A model generated the notes under the pieces. It had not been told where the DNA came from and searched no databases. It saw only the letters and a list, made by a program, of their open reading frames with translations. From NCBI GenBank assembly GCA_964529285.1, contig CAZGWK010000009.1, positions 13,704-77,703 of the forward strand: 64,000 bases of DNA, given 5' to 3'. Shown here in pieces: positions 33,824 to 42,468 of the stretch. Source of the DNA: SURF-21 sp964529285 (GTDB lineage: Bacteria > Actinomycetota > Geothermincolia > Geothermincolales > RBG-13-55-18). Position numbers and translations under genes: made by a program. The number at the start of each line of letters is the position of its first letter. Within the stretch, counting starts at the first letter, position 1.

Positions 33824-35983
33824 ATGCCAGTGAAGAGCGAGAAACAGATACTGAAGGACCTCAACCCGGAGCAGCGGGAGGCCGCCCTCTATTTCGACGG
33901 CCCCCTGCTTATCCTGGCTGGAGCGGGGAGCGGCAAGACGCGAGTGCTCACCTACCGCGTTGCCCTGCTCGTGGGTTCCAGGGGAATAGATCCCGGACAC
34001 ATCATGGCAATAACATTTACGAACAAGGCAGCGGAGGAGATGAGAGGCAGGATACATCGCCTGGTGGGGCCGCCCGCCGGAGCTATCTGGATTTCCACCT
34101 TCCACTCCGCCTGCTCACGCATCCTGCGCCGGGAGGCGGAGAGGTTGGGCTACCGCAGGAATTTCGCAATATACGACGAGGACGATCAACTGCGCATGGC
34201 CAGGCGCATTATACGCGACATGGACCTGGACACGAAGCGTTACCCGCCGCGAATGGTGCGTTCGCTTATCGAGGACGCCAAGAACGAGATGGTTGACGCT
34301 GACTCCTACCGGGAAAGGGTAGAGGACGAGCTTGGCGAAGTCGTATCCGGAGTATACAAAGCCTACCAGGAGCAGCTCTTCCGCAATAACGCCATGGATT
34401 TCGATGACCTGCTGCTCAATGCCATAGCCGTCTTCGAACTCTTTCCAGCGGTACTGGAGCATTACCAGGAGAGGTTCTCATATATCAACGTGGACGAGTA
34501 CCAGGACACCAACCCGGCCCAGTACCGCCTGGTGAAGCTGCTCTCCTCGTACCACCGCAACCTCTGCGTCGTCGGCGATGACGACCAGGGCATCTATTCC
34601 TGGCGCGGCGCCGACCTGCGCAACATCCTGGAATTCGAGAAGGACTATCCGGATTCCAAGGTGGTTCGCCTGGAGCGTAATTACCGCTCCACGCGAGTGA
34701 TCCTCGAGGCCGCGAACCACGTGGTCTCCCTCATAACGGGACGCAAGGAAAAAAGGTTGTGGACCGATCGCGAGGAGGGGGATGCGATAAGATACTTCTT
34801 CGCGAACTCGGGAAGCGACGAGACCGCCTTCGTCGCCCTGGAGATAAACCGCCTGCTGGAGAAAGGCGAGTACGGCCACCGGGACTTCGCAGTATTCTAC
34901 CGCACCAACGCACAATCCCGGCCCTTCGAGGAGATGCTGCTGCGTTTCGGCATCCCGTATAAGATAGTCGGCGGGTTCAAATTCTACGAGCGCAAGGAGG
35001 TAAAAGACGCCCTGGCCTATCTCAGGTTTCTCCTCAACCCCGATGATGCTGTGAGCCTGAGGCGTATCGTCAACGAGCCCAAGCGCGGCATAGGAGAGAC
35101 CACCCTGGGGCACCTGGATGCATTAGCCCGCTCCCAGGGCATCGGGTTGTGGGAAGCCCTGCAGCGTGCGGAAGAGGCGCCGAACCTGGGGACTTCGGCA
35201 AGTAAAAAGCTCGCGCAGTTCGTTGAGCTCATGCAGGGATTGAGCGCGGAGATGGACAGGCTCCCACTGCCGGAGTTGTTGCAGGTAGTTCTGGAACGCA
35301 GCGGCTACCTCAGGGCGCTGGCGCATGAGGGGACCTTCGAGGCGGAGGGACGGACGGAGAACCTGCAGGAGCTGAAGAACGCCATGGTCGAGTTCCTCTC
35401 ATCCAACCCTGGCGATGGGCTGGACGAGTTCCTGGAGCGGGTCTCGCTGGTAGCGGAGATAGATCTCTACGATGAAGATGAAGGCGCTGTAACCCTCATG
35501 ACCCTGCACAATGCCAAGGGGCTGGAGTTCCCGGTGGTCTTCATCGTGGGCATGGAGGACGGGGTTTTCCCTCACCTGCGCTGCATGGGGAGCGTGGAGA
35601 GCATGGAGGAGGAACGCCGACTCTTCTATGTTGGGGTGACCCGCGCCAGGGACCGGCTTTACCTCACGGGCGCCGCCTACCGCTCCCAGTACGGCAACCT
35701 CAAGATGAGCCCGGAGTCGCGCTTCATGAGGGATATTCCGCGCCAGTATATCCTTGCGATCAAAGCGGAAGGCGCCGGGATGGAGGAAAGCGCCAGAGCG
35801 GGAGAGCTGGACGTACTGACTGCATCGTTCTCCGTGGGCGACCGCGTGATCCACGCTAAGTGGGGGGAGGGCGTTATCACCTCGCTCTCACGCAGCCGCG
35901 GCGGCCCGGAGGTGACCATCAACTTCCCGGGATTGGGTGAGAAGCTGCTCCTGCTGGAGTATGCCCCCATCAGGAAAGCATAG
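33824..35983 (+). CDS. pcrA: ATP-dependent DNA helicase PcrA/UvrD
   Basis: A 719-aa superfamily 1A 3'-5' helicase used in repair and in clearing stalled complexes. Motif I is LAGAGSGKTRVL, motif Ia region ITFTNKAAEEM, motif II INVDEYQDTN, motif III GDDDQGIYSWRGAD, motif V TLHNAKGLEFPVVF and motif VI RLFYVGVTRARDRLY. The C-terminal Tudor-like domain has VGDRVIHAKWGEGVI, which binds RNA polymerase in PcrA. ATG 33824 is chosen from AAAAGGTGC 8 nt upstream and the standard family start. It converges with the next gene, 8 bp away. Confidence 0.95.
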   Translation: MPVKSEKQILKDLNPEQREAALYFDGPLLILAGAGSGKTRVLTYRVALLVGSRGIDPGHIMAITFTNKAAEEMRGRIHRLVGPPAGAIWISTFHSACSRILRREAERLGYRRNFAIYDEDDQLRMARRIIRDMDLDTKRYPPRMVRSLIEDAKNEMVDADSYRERVEDELGEVVSGVYKAYQEQLFRNNAMDFDDLLLNAIAVFELFPAVLEHYQERFSYINVDEYQDTNPAQYRLVKLLSSYHRNLCVVGDDDQGIYSWRGADLRNILEFEKDYPDSKVVRLERNYRSTRVILEAANHVVSLITGRKEKRLWTDREEGDAIRYFFANSGSDETAFVALEINRLLEKGEYGHRDFAVFYRTNAQSRPFEEMLLRFGIPYKIVGGFKFYERKEVKDALAYLRFLLNPDDAVSLRRIVNEPKRGIGETTLGHLDALARSQGIGLWEALQRAEEAPNLGTSASKKLAQFVELMQGLSAEMDRLPLPELLQVVLERSGYLRALAHEGTFEAEGRTENLQELKNAMVEFLSSNPGDGLDEFLERVSLVAEIDLYDEDEGAVTLMTLHNAKGLEFPVVFIVGMEDGVFPHLRCMGSVESMEEERRLFYVGVTRARDRLYLTGAAYRSQYGNLKMSPESRFMRDIPRQYILAIKAEGAGMEESARAGELDVLTASFSVGDRVIHAKWGEGVITSLSRSRGGPEVTINFPGLGEKLLLLEYAPIRKA

Positions 35984-35991
35984 CAAGCTTT

Positions 35992-36726
35992 CTACTTGAT
36001 CATCTTCATCGATTTGAGCAGGTTTTCCACGGCAAGGGCGCTTGCCTTGCGAACCACCGCCAGCTGGTCTTCCAGGGGGATGGAGAAGGTTTCATCGAGC
36101 AAAGCTCCCTCAGTCCGGTAGTTCTCCAAGCCGCTGCCCGTTCCACGGCTAACGATGCGGTTCTCCCGGTTATCCAGGAGAAAGGCGCCTATCTGCACGA
36201 AAGAAAATCCGCTGTCCTCGCCGGTACCCTCGGTATGCAGGCGGGGATAGCGAAAGAAGAAGTAGCCTATCTCGGGAAGAAAGAGATACTCGGGGTCGTA
36301 CTGGTCCTGGATGAGCACGAAGAGTTCGGTAGGCATATGAGCGGCTTTCTCCGTCACCAGGTCGACGTCGCTCGGCTCGGGAATATCGTAGAAACCGAGG
36401 GGGTCCAGGAAGCTCTTCACCAGGTTGGGCAGCATGCGCTCGGCCTCGGAGAAATATGCGTCCTTCTGGCTGATGATAAGGCGGGGCTTCTCGAGGTCGC
36501 TTGACATATACATCTGGCAACCGATGGCCTGTGCCGGCTGGAGCTCGCCCTCCCTCTCCACCAGGCTTCGGAACTCACCGAGTGAATCAGGTTCCTGCCC
36601 GCTCTCCACGAAGGGCATTATGACCACGCGCATCAACGGGATCAGTTTTGAGCCGCAGGTAGTGCAGAACTCGGCATTGGTATCTCCGAAACTCAGACAT
36701 TGGGGACAGTAAAGTCTCTTAGGCAA
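35992..36726 (-). CDS. Unrecognised protein with N-terminal zinc ribbon
   Basis: A 244-aa protein of unknown function. It starts LPKRLYCPQCLSFGDTNAEFC, with CPQC and CTTCG forming a zinc ribbon within the first 30 residues. The rest is a mixed alpha/beta domain without signal peptide or membrane segment; ELFVLIQDQYDPEYLFLPEIGYFFF and the closing helix SALAVENLLKSMKMIK are the most striking parts. The TTG start at 36726 follows AGGAGG by 4 nt; longer in-frame starts reach 36885 but add a non-conserved-looking, arginine-rich stretch. It is a single gene convergent with pcrA. Confidence 0.6.
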   Translation of the reverse strand: MPKRLYCPQCLSFGDTNAEFCTTCGSKLIPLMRVVIMPFVESGQEPDSLGEFRSLVEREGELQPAQAIGCQMYMSSDLEKPRLIISQKDAYFSEAERMLPNLVKSFLDPLGFYDIPEPSDVDLVTEKAAHMPTELFVLIQDQYDPEYLFLPEIGYFFFRYPRLHTEGTGEDSGFSFVQIGAFLLDNRENRIVSRGTGSGLENYRTEGALLDETFSIPLEDQLAVVRKASALAVENLLKSMKMIK

Positions 36727-36953
36727 TGCCCCTCCTCTCTTTGAGCCCGTTATTCCAGGTCTCTTCGTCTCTCTAACAGGATAAAGCACGTCCCGCCAGG
36801 AAAACAATTCCGTACAATCATATCGTCCAGGTGCTGTTTTCACTTGAGAAACGAGGGTTTCGAAAGCCGTATACGCGATCGTCAATAAGCCGGGGATGGA
36901 CTTCGTGAGCGATAGCTGAGCATGCCTGCGTGTATGCCATACGTATTGAACGA

Positions 36954-36962
36954 TGTTATAAT
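36954..36962 (+). promoter_or_regulatory. Extended -10 promoter upstream of carbonic anhydrase gene
   Basis: TGTTATAAT (36954-36962) is an extended -10 element with a perfect TATAAT. No good -35 box is present 17 nt upstream, as is common with extended -10 promoters. It lies about 110 bp before the gamma carbonic anhydrase start. Confidence 0.45.
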
Positions 36963-37071
36963 ATGTTGTCGTTTTCCGGCACGGTGTCGTATTCCGGCAA
37001 TATACATGTGACCGACAGCCGCGGAAACGCGAGTGCGCGTCCGCAATGAGCTACAGGGAGGTCTTGCTGCG

Positions 37072-37560
37072 GTGCTGATCCCTTTTTACGACAGGTCACC
37101 TCGCGTATCACCCGAGGCCTTTCTGGCTGAGGGCTGCCAGCTCATCGGGGACGTCCTCGTAGGCGCAAACGCGAGTATCTGGTACAACGCCGTTCTACGG
37201 GCGGACCGGGGGGGAATCGTGGTGGGGGATTTCTCGAGCATCCAGGACTGCTGCGTGTTGCACGGCCCGGTCCAGGTCGGATCCAATGTTACCTGTGGGC
37301 ACGGCGCCATCCTGCACGGGGCGACCATCGAGGACAACAGCGTGATCGGCATGAATGCTATAGTCCTCGATGGAGCGGTGGTCGGTCACGGCAGCATCGT
37401 GGCGGCGGGAGCGGTTGTACCGCAGGGCATGAACATTCCGCCACGTTCCATGGTGATGGGGGTCCCGGCCAGGGTCACCAAGGAATTCGCGGAGGAGAAC
37501 GAGGAAAAACTGCGGGAGATAGCGAGGGCTTACTTCGAATTCGCCCGGCCGCATATGTAG
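37072..37560 (+). CDS. Gamma-class carbonic anhydrase-like hexapeptide protein
   Basis: A 162-aa left-handed beta-helix trimer-type protein. Three histidines typical of the gamma carbonic anhydrase zinc site appear in CCVLHGP, TCGHGA and AILHGA. Hexapeptide repeats run from about residue 20 to 130, ending GVPARVTKEFAEEN. The GTG at 37072 follows GGAGG by 10 nt and fits the usual family start; a GTG at 37033 would add 13 residues. Many members lack measured carbonic anhydrase activity, so the reaction is uncertain. It lies upstream of the thiolase/DUF35 operon but 107 bp away. Confidence 0.85.
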   Translation: MLIPFYDRSPRVSPEAFLAEGCQLIGDVLVGANASIWYNAVLRADRGGIVVGDFSSIQDCCVLHGPVQVGSNVTCGHGAILHGATIEDNSVIGMNAIVLDGAVVGHGSIVAAGAVVPQGMNIPPRSMVMGVPARVTKEFAEENEEKLREIARAYFEFARPHM

Positions 37561-37667
37561 AACAGATAAAGTGTATAGAATGCATGCCTGTAGAAAGCGG
37601 GGAGGTGATCCAGGCCTATAATCCTCTCGATGTCCTAGCGAGGGATCCGATGATAAGGAGGTTTTTT

Positions 37668-38816
37668 ATGCGTGAAAGAGTAGCGATAGCCGGCATAGGC
37701 TATACAGCTTTTACCTCGGTTTCACCGGGCAGCTCCTTCCGGGAGCTCACCTATGAAGCCGCGGTTAAGGCCTACGAGGAAGCCGGTATAGAGCCGAAGG
37801 ACGTTGATTCCTTCGTCTGTACGTCCGAGGATTTTTTGGAGGGCTACAGCATCTCCGACGAGTACTGCAATGACCAGCTCGGTGCCATACTCAAGCCCGC
37901 GCAGACCATCCCGGGAGACTTCATCCATTCCCTTGCGGTCGGGGTCATGCACGTCCTGACCGAGAGATTCGATATCGTGGTTCTGCAGGCACTGAGCAAG
38001 GCCAGCAATATGAAGACCATCCCGGAGATGACCAATTTCGCCATGGATCCGGTGCTCAACCGTCCACTGGACGTTACTGCCTATACGGTGGCCGGCCTGG
38101 AGATGAACAGGTTCCTTGAAGAGAAAAGGGCTACACGCCAGCAGTGTGCCGCAGTGGTGGTGAAGAACAAGGCGAACGCCCTTATCAACCCATCCGCCGC
38201 TTACGGCGCCGATGTAAGTGTCGAACAGGTGCTGGAGTCCGAGCCTATCGCCGAGCCTGTTCGCCTGCTCGACGTTGCACCTTATGCCGATGGAGCCGTG
38301 GTGATGGTTCTCTGCTCCGAGAAACTGGCTCCAAGTCTGTGCGACAATCCGGTATGGATAAAGGGCGTGGGTTGGTCCTCGGACAGCCCCACCCTGGAGA
38401 GCCGGGACTGGACCGACGGTGTCGCCGTGCGTCTGGCGGGAGACATGGCCTACAAGATGGCCGGGGTCGCCTGCCCGGCGAAGGAGATAGACCTGGCCGA
38501 GGTGAACGACGAGATAAGCTTCAAGGAGTTGCAGCACCTGGAGGCGCTGCGCCTCTTCGATACCGGCCAGGCGGGCAAGGCCACCGAGGACGGCAAGACA
38601 TCCCCGCATGGGACCCTTCCGGTCAACGTCTCCGGGGGAGGCCTCGGCGTCGGGCATCTCTTCGAGTGCTCCGGGGCGCAGAAGGTCCTCGAGCTCGTAT
38701 TACAGCTGCGTGGCGAGGCGGGTGAGCGTCAGGCATGCGATGTCAGCACCGCGCTCGCACAGGCTTGGAGAGGGATCCCCACCACCTCCGCAGCCGTGGC
38801 CATACTCGGTAATTGA
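37668..38816 (+). CDS. Thiolase-like protein 1 (no canonical nucleophilic Cys)
   Basis: A 382-aa thiolase-fold protein beginning MRERVAIAGIGYTAF. ATG 37668 follows AAGGAGG by about 8 nt. The region that carries the acylated Cys in thiolases reads TIPGDFIHSLAVGVMHVL here, with no Cys. The C-terminal half keeps the family pattern GGLGVGHLFECSGAQKVLE and LQLRGEAGERQ. Such thiolase-like proteins pair with DUF35 partners in systems such as the Ltp2 steroid aldolase and the BbsAB thiolase. It is first in a four-gene operon with a second thiolase-like gene and two DUF35 genes. Substrate unknown. Confidence 0.82.
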   Translation: MRERVAIAGIGYTAFTSVSPGSSFRELTYEAAVKAYEEAGIEPKDVDSFVCTSEDFLEGYSISDEYCNDQLGAILKPAQTIPGDFIHSLAVGVMHVLTERFDIVVLQALSKASNMKTIPEMTNFAMDPVLNRPLDVTAYTVAGLEMNRFLEEKRATRQQCAAVVVKNKANALINPSAAYGADVSVEQVLESEPIAEPVRLLDVAPYADGAVVMVLCSEKLAPSLCDNPVWIKGVGWSSDSPTLESRDWTDGVAVRLAGDMAYKMAGVACPAKEIDLAEVNDEISFKELQHLEALRLFDTGQAGKATEDGKTSPHGTLPVNVSGGGLGVGHLFECSGAQKVLELVLQLRGEAGERQACDVSTALAQAWRGIPTTSAAVAILGN

Positions 38817-38836
38817 GGCTGAGGAGGTGACTTGAC

Positions 38837-40000
38837 ATGGCTTATCAGAAAGTAGCGATAGTAGGAGCAGGCATAACCAAGTTCGTACGCCGCGCCCAGG
38901 AGACCGGCAAGGAACTCGCCTCCCAGGCGAGCAAGATGGCGTTGGATTCATGCGGCATGAACATGAAGGACATCGAAAGCGTAAGTCTGGGGACCGCACC
39001 GGATGCCTTCGACGGCGTGCACCTGAAGGGAGAATATCTCAGCGATGGTTCGGGAGGTTGGAGGAAGCCGTACATGCGACAGTTCGTGGGAGGAGGAACC
39101 GGTGTGTTCGCCCCCATACACGGCTGGCTGCACGTGGCCTCGGGCATGTTCGATACCTGCCTGGTGGTCTGCTCTGAGAAGATGAGCTCCTGTTACCCGC
39201 ACCCCCAGGGTGCCTTCAAGACGATCTTCGACCATACCACCGAACAGGAACTCGATCCGACGCTGATCTGGATCTTTGCCCTGGAGATGAACCGCTTCAT
39301 GTCTGCTTACGGCATGACAAAAGAGGAGATCGCCCAGGTCTCGGTCAAGAACAAGAAGAACGCCATGGACCACCCGGCGGCTCAGCTTCCCATGGAGATC
39401 ACCGTGGATGACGTCATGAACTCCGAAATGCTGGCATGGCCCGTGAACCGACTGGACATCAGCCCCGCCTCGGATGGGGCGGCTGCGATTGTGCTGGCCT
39501 CGGAGCACACCGCCAAGCGTATAACCAATAAGCCGGTATGGATAGATGGCGTGGGCTGGAACCTGGATACCGCCTACTGGGCGACGAGGGACCTGTCATA
39601 TCCCCGTTACGTGGAGAAAGCGGCGAGGATGGCGTACGACATGGCGGGTATAGTGGAGCCGAAAAGGGAGATAGAGATCGCCGAGCCCTACGACCCCTTC
39701 GACTACAAGGAACTGCATCACATGGAAGGACTGCAGCTCGCCGACCGCGGTGAGGCAGTGCAGATGTTGCTCGACGGCAAGACCCAGAGAGATGGAGACA
39801 GGCCCATGTGCCCGTCCGGGGGAGCCCTGGGAGTCGGGAACCCCATCGCGGCCACGGGTCTTATGAAGGTCATCGAGATCTTCCTGCAATTGCGCGGTGA
39901 GGCAGGGAAGCGGCAGGTACCAGGAAGCCCCCGTTGCGGTCTCGCCCAGGCCTGGGGGGACTTGATGCAGGTGGGCACCGTCGTTGTCCTGCGGAGATAA
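38837..40000 (+). CDS. Thiolase-like protein 2 (no canonical nucleophilic Cys)
   Basis: A 387-aa paralogue of the preceding protein, beginning MAYQKVAIVGAGITKFVRR. The active-Cys position falls in GGTGVFAPIHGWLHVASG, again without Cys. The usual GHP-gatG block reads GVGNPIAATG, replacing the catalytic His by Asn. LQLRGEAGKRQVPGSPRCG near the end is the family C-terminus. GAGGTGA precedes the ATG; the gap to protein 1 is 20 bp. The two may form a heteromer with the DUF35 proteins. A decarboxylating or retro-aldol reaction is as possible as thiolysis; none is proven by sequence. Confidence 0.82.
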   Translation: MAYQKVAIVGAGITKFVRRAQETGKELASQASKMALDSCGMNMKDIESVSLGTAPDAFDGVHLKGEYLSDGSGGWRKPYMRQFVGGGTGVFAPIHGWLHVASGMFDTCLVVCSEKMSSCYPHPQGAFKTIFDHTTEQELDPTLIWIFALEMNRFMSAYGMTKEEIAQVSVKNKKNAMDHPAAQLPMEITVDDVMNSEMLAWPVNRLDISPASDGAAAIVLASEHTAKRITNKPVWIDGVGWNLDTAYWATRDLSYPRYVEKAARMAYDMAGIVEPKREIEIAEPYDPFDYKELHHMEGLQLADRGEAVQMLLDGKTQRDGDRPMCPSGGALGVGNPIAATGLMKVIEIFLQLRGEAGKRQVPGSPRCGLAQAWGDLMQVGTVVVLRR

Positions 40001-40012
40001 AGGGGGTGCGAA

Positions 40013-40534
40013 ATGGAACTCGATAAGAAAGATCTCGGCGGCACGCATTACAAGGAATCCGCGCTGAAAGAAGGTAAGTTGCTCAGCCTGGCGATGCAGC
40101 CCAAACTCCAGTATGCATGGGATAACGGCCCGGCCATAGGAAGATACCTGGCGGAGCTCAAGGAAGGGCGTATAATCGCCCGCAAATGCAATAAATGCCG
40201 GCGTATCATGATCCCGCCGCGCATGTTCTGCGAGCTCTGCTGGCGCCCCACCGACGAATGGGTATACGTCAAGGACACGGGAACGATCAATACCTTCTCC
40301 ATCTGCTACGTGAACTGGGATGCCTCGCGCATCAAGAAGGGAGAGAAGCCCCATCTCCCCGCGGTCATCGAGATCGACGGGGCCTCCGAGGGCATGGGGA
40401 TCCTGCACGTGCTGGGAGAGGTAGAACCGGAAAAGATCAAGATCGGCATGAAGGTCAAGGCGGTGTGGAAGAAGCCCGGGGAGAGGGAGGGCGCCATCAC
40501 CGATATCCTTTATTTCAAGCCGGTGAGGGGGTGA
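40013..40534 (+). CDS. DUF35 Zn-ribbon/OB-fold protein 1
   Basis: A 173-aa protein with a zinc ribbon, CNKC (near residue 60) and CELC (near residue 74), followed by an OB-fold (TFSICYVNWDASRIKKG to VKAVWKKPGE). This is the DUF35 architecture, known to bridge or complete thiolase-type active sites. The N-terminal 50 residues form an extra helical arm (DKKDLGGTHYKESALKEGK). AAGGGGGTGCG precedes the ATG. It starts 12 bp after thiolase-like 2. Confidence 0.88.
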   Translation: MELDKKDLGGTHYKESALKEGKLLSLAMQPKLQYAWDNGPAIGRYLAELKEGRIIARKCNKCRRIMIPPRMFCELCWRPTDEWVYVKDTGTINTFSICYVNWDASRIKKGEKPHLPAVIEIDGASEGMGILHVLGEVEPEKIKIGMKVKAVWKKPGEREGAITDILYFKPVRG

Positions 40535-40535
40535 G

Positions 40536-41012
40536 ATGATGGGCCTGACAGAGAGAATCAACCGTAACGTCGATCTCACCTGGTACGAGGGAGAGATACC
40601 GGTAAATTACGTCTACACCTACGGTCTGGCCTTGGAGAAATTCTTCCGCGCCATCAAGGACCAGGGAAAGTTCCTGGCCTCGCGCTGCAAGGGATGCGGG
40701 GTCACCTATTTCCCGGCCCGCACGTTCTGCGAGCGATGCCTGGAGAAGATAGACGGCACCGTTACCGTTCCCGGCACGGGCAGGGTATATGCTTACACGC
40801 TGGTTCACCTGAATATGGACGAGTCACCCAAGAAGGAGCCGGTCCTGGTAGCGCTCATCGACATGGACGGTACCGACTGCCGGTTTCTGCATTATCTCAC
40901 CGGTGTAAAGGCGGAAAAGGTAGAGGTGGGCATGAAGGTCAAGCCGGTGCTCAAGGCCAAGAAAGAACGCAAGGGCCACATCGAGGACCTCGTGGGTTTC
41001 AAGCCGGCCTAA
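40536..41012 (+). CDS. DUF35 Zn-ribbon/OB-fold protein 2
   Basis: A 158-aa relative of the previous protein, with zinc ribbon CKGC (near residue 50) and CERC (near residue 64) and an OB-fold (VYAYTLVHLNMDESPKKEP to KVKPVLKAKKE). It starts 1 nt after the stop of DUF35 protein 1. The clear sequence difference between the two DUF35 proteins, and between the two thiolase-like proteins, suggests matched pairs rather than recent duplication. A terminator follows at 41034. Confidence 0.88.
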   Translation: MMGLTERINRNVDLTWYEGEIPVNYVYTYGLALEKFFRAIKDQGKFLASRCKGCGVTYFPARTFCERCLEKIDGTVTVPGTGRVYAYTLVHLNMDESPKKEPVLVALIDMDGTDCRFLHYLTGVKAEKVEVGMKVKPVLKAKKERKGHIEDLVGFKPA

Positions 41013-41033
41013 GCCTGTGGAATAGAGATGACG

Positions 41034-41064
41034 GGGGGAGGCTTTCGCCTCCCCCTTCTATTTT
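41034..41064 (+). terminator. Terminator of the thiolase/DUF35 operon
   Basis: Stem GGGGGAGGC (41034-41042) and GCCTCCCCC (41047-41055) with loop TTTC is followed by TTCTATTTT. It lies 22 bp after the second DUF35 stop. Confidence 0.88.
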
Positions 41065-41139
41065 GGGCGCGGTCTGGTAAGGGGACGTAGTACTGCCGGC
41101 TATCTTAAACCGGGACGGGATCAAACGTGCGCTAAGACA

Positions 41140-41168
41140 TTGGAGACGGCGGATTTTTACTATATAAT
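41140..41168 (+). promoter_or_regulatory. Promoter for acyl-CoA dehydrogenase 1
   Basis: TTGGAG (41140-41145) and a perfect TATAAT (41163-41168) are 17 nt apart, 89 bp before the gene start, between a terminator and the gene. Confidence 0.65.
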
Positions 41169-41256
41169 CCCACATGGGGAGCTTCCGGCGCTTCCCGTGC
41201 AGCGCATATCGCGGCAATAGACATTATAAGGCCTGTAGCAATGCAGGGAGCAAGAG

Positions 41257-42426
41257 TTGAGGCAGGTGATGCAATTGTTGTACGAACTAGACGAAGAAAA
41301 GAAGCTATTCAAGCAGACGGTCAGGGATTTCTCCGAGCAGGTAATACGCCCCCAGACGGATCACCTCTGGGAAACGGGAGAGTTCCCCTACGAAATAATC
41401 AAGCAGATGGGAGACCTCGGCATACTGGGGATACCCTGGCCGGAGGAATACGGCGGTGCGGGTGGGGACTACCTGGCTTACGCCATTGCGGTGGAGGAGA
41501 TAGCCAGGGTCGACGGTTCGTGCGCCATCACCGTAGAAGCGCATATATCCCTCGGCTCCAGCCCCTTTTACTATTACGGGAGCGAGGAGCAGAAGCAGGA
41601 GTGGCTGGTGCCCCTGGCCCAGGGGAAGATGCTCGGCTCCTTCGGCCTCACGGAACCGGAGGCCGGTTCCGACGCCGGCAACACCCAGACCAAGGCGGAG
41701 CTTAGGGACGGGGAGTGGGTGATCAACGGCACCAAGTGCTTCATCACCAACCCCGGCACCGAGATGAGCGGAGTCGTTACGGTGACCGTCGTCACCGGAG
41801 AGCGCGACGGCGGGCGCAAGGAGATATCCAACATCTATGTCCCCAAGGGCACCCCCGGCTATAATATCTCGCCGAAGTACAAGAAGATGGGCTGGCATGC
41901 CTCAGACACTCGCGAGCTGAATTTCGAGGACTGCAGGGTTCCGGAAAGCAACCTCATCGGCGAGCGCGGCGAAGGCTTCAAACAGTTCCTGGACTGCCTG
42001 GACGGGGGGCGTATAGCCATTGCCGCACTGGCGGTGGGGAACGCTCAGGGGGCTTTTGAAGAGTGCTTGAAGTATGCAAAGGAGCGCGTACAGTTTAAAC
42101 GGCCCATCGGCAAGTTCCAGGCCATCCAGTTCAAGCTGGCCGACATGGCTACGGACATCGAGATAGCCAGGGATATCACCTACAAGGCTGCGGCCATGCG
42201 AGATGCCAAGGTGCCGCATACCAAGGAAGCGGCCATGGCCAAGTTGTTCTCCTCCGAGATGTGCATGCGCACCACTACCCAGGCGGTGCAGGTCTTCGGA
42301 GGCTACGGTTTTATGGACGAGTACCCTGTGTCCCGTTTCTTCCGCGATGCCAAGATACTGGAGATAGGCGAAGGTACATCGGAAGTCCAGCGTATAGTCA
42401 TAGCCCGCGAACTCGATCTGAGATAG
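41257..42426 (+). CDS. Acyl-CoA dehydrogenase 1
   Basis: A 389-aa flavoprotein oxidising an acyl-CoA to the enoyl-CoA. It has FGLTEPEAGSDAGNTQTKA (FAD and substrate loop), KCFITNPGTEMSG, and the C-terminal GEGTSEVQRIVIARE, which holds the expected catalytic Glu position of short-chain members, plus QVFGGYGFMDEYPVSRFFRDA. A TTG at 41257 with AGGGAG about 6 nt upstream is the likely start; ATG 41269 is the alternative. The substrate chain is not evident. It leads a group with a broken thiolase and a second acyl-CoA dehydrogenase. Confidence 0.92.
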   Translation: MRQVMQLLYELDEEKKLFKQTVRDFSEQVIRPQTDHLWETGEFPYEIIKQMGDLGILGIPWPEEYGGAGGDYLAYAIAVEEIARVDGSCAITVEAHISLGSSPFYYYGSEEQKQEWLVPLAQGKMLGSFGLTEPEAGSDAGNTQTKAELRDGEWVINGTKCFITNPGTEMSGVVTVTVVTGERDGGRKEISNIYVPKGTPGYNISPKYKKMGWHASDTRELNFEDCRVPESNLIGERGEGFKQFLDCLDGGRIAIAALAVGNAQGAFEECLKYAKERVQFKRPIGKFQAIQFKLADMATDIEIARDITYKAAAMRDAKVPHTKEAAMAKLFSSEMCMRTTTQAVQVFGGYGFMDEYPVSRFFRDAKILEIGEGTSEVQRIVIARELDLR

Positions 42427-42468
42427 TACGCTTCGAACCAGTATAAGAACCAGGATCTGGAGGAAGAA

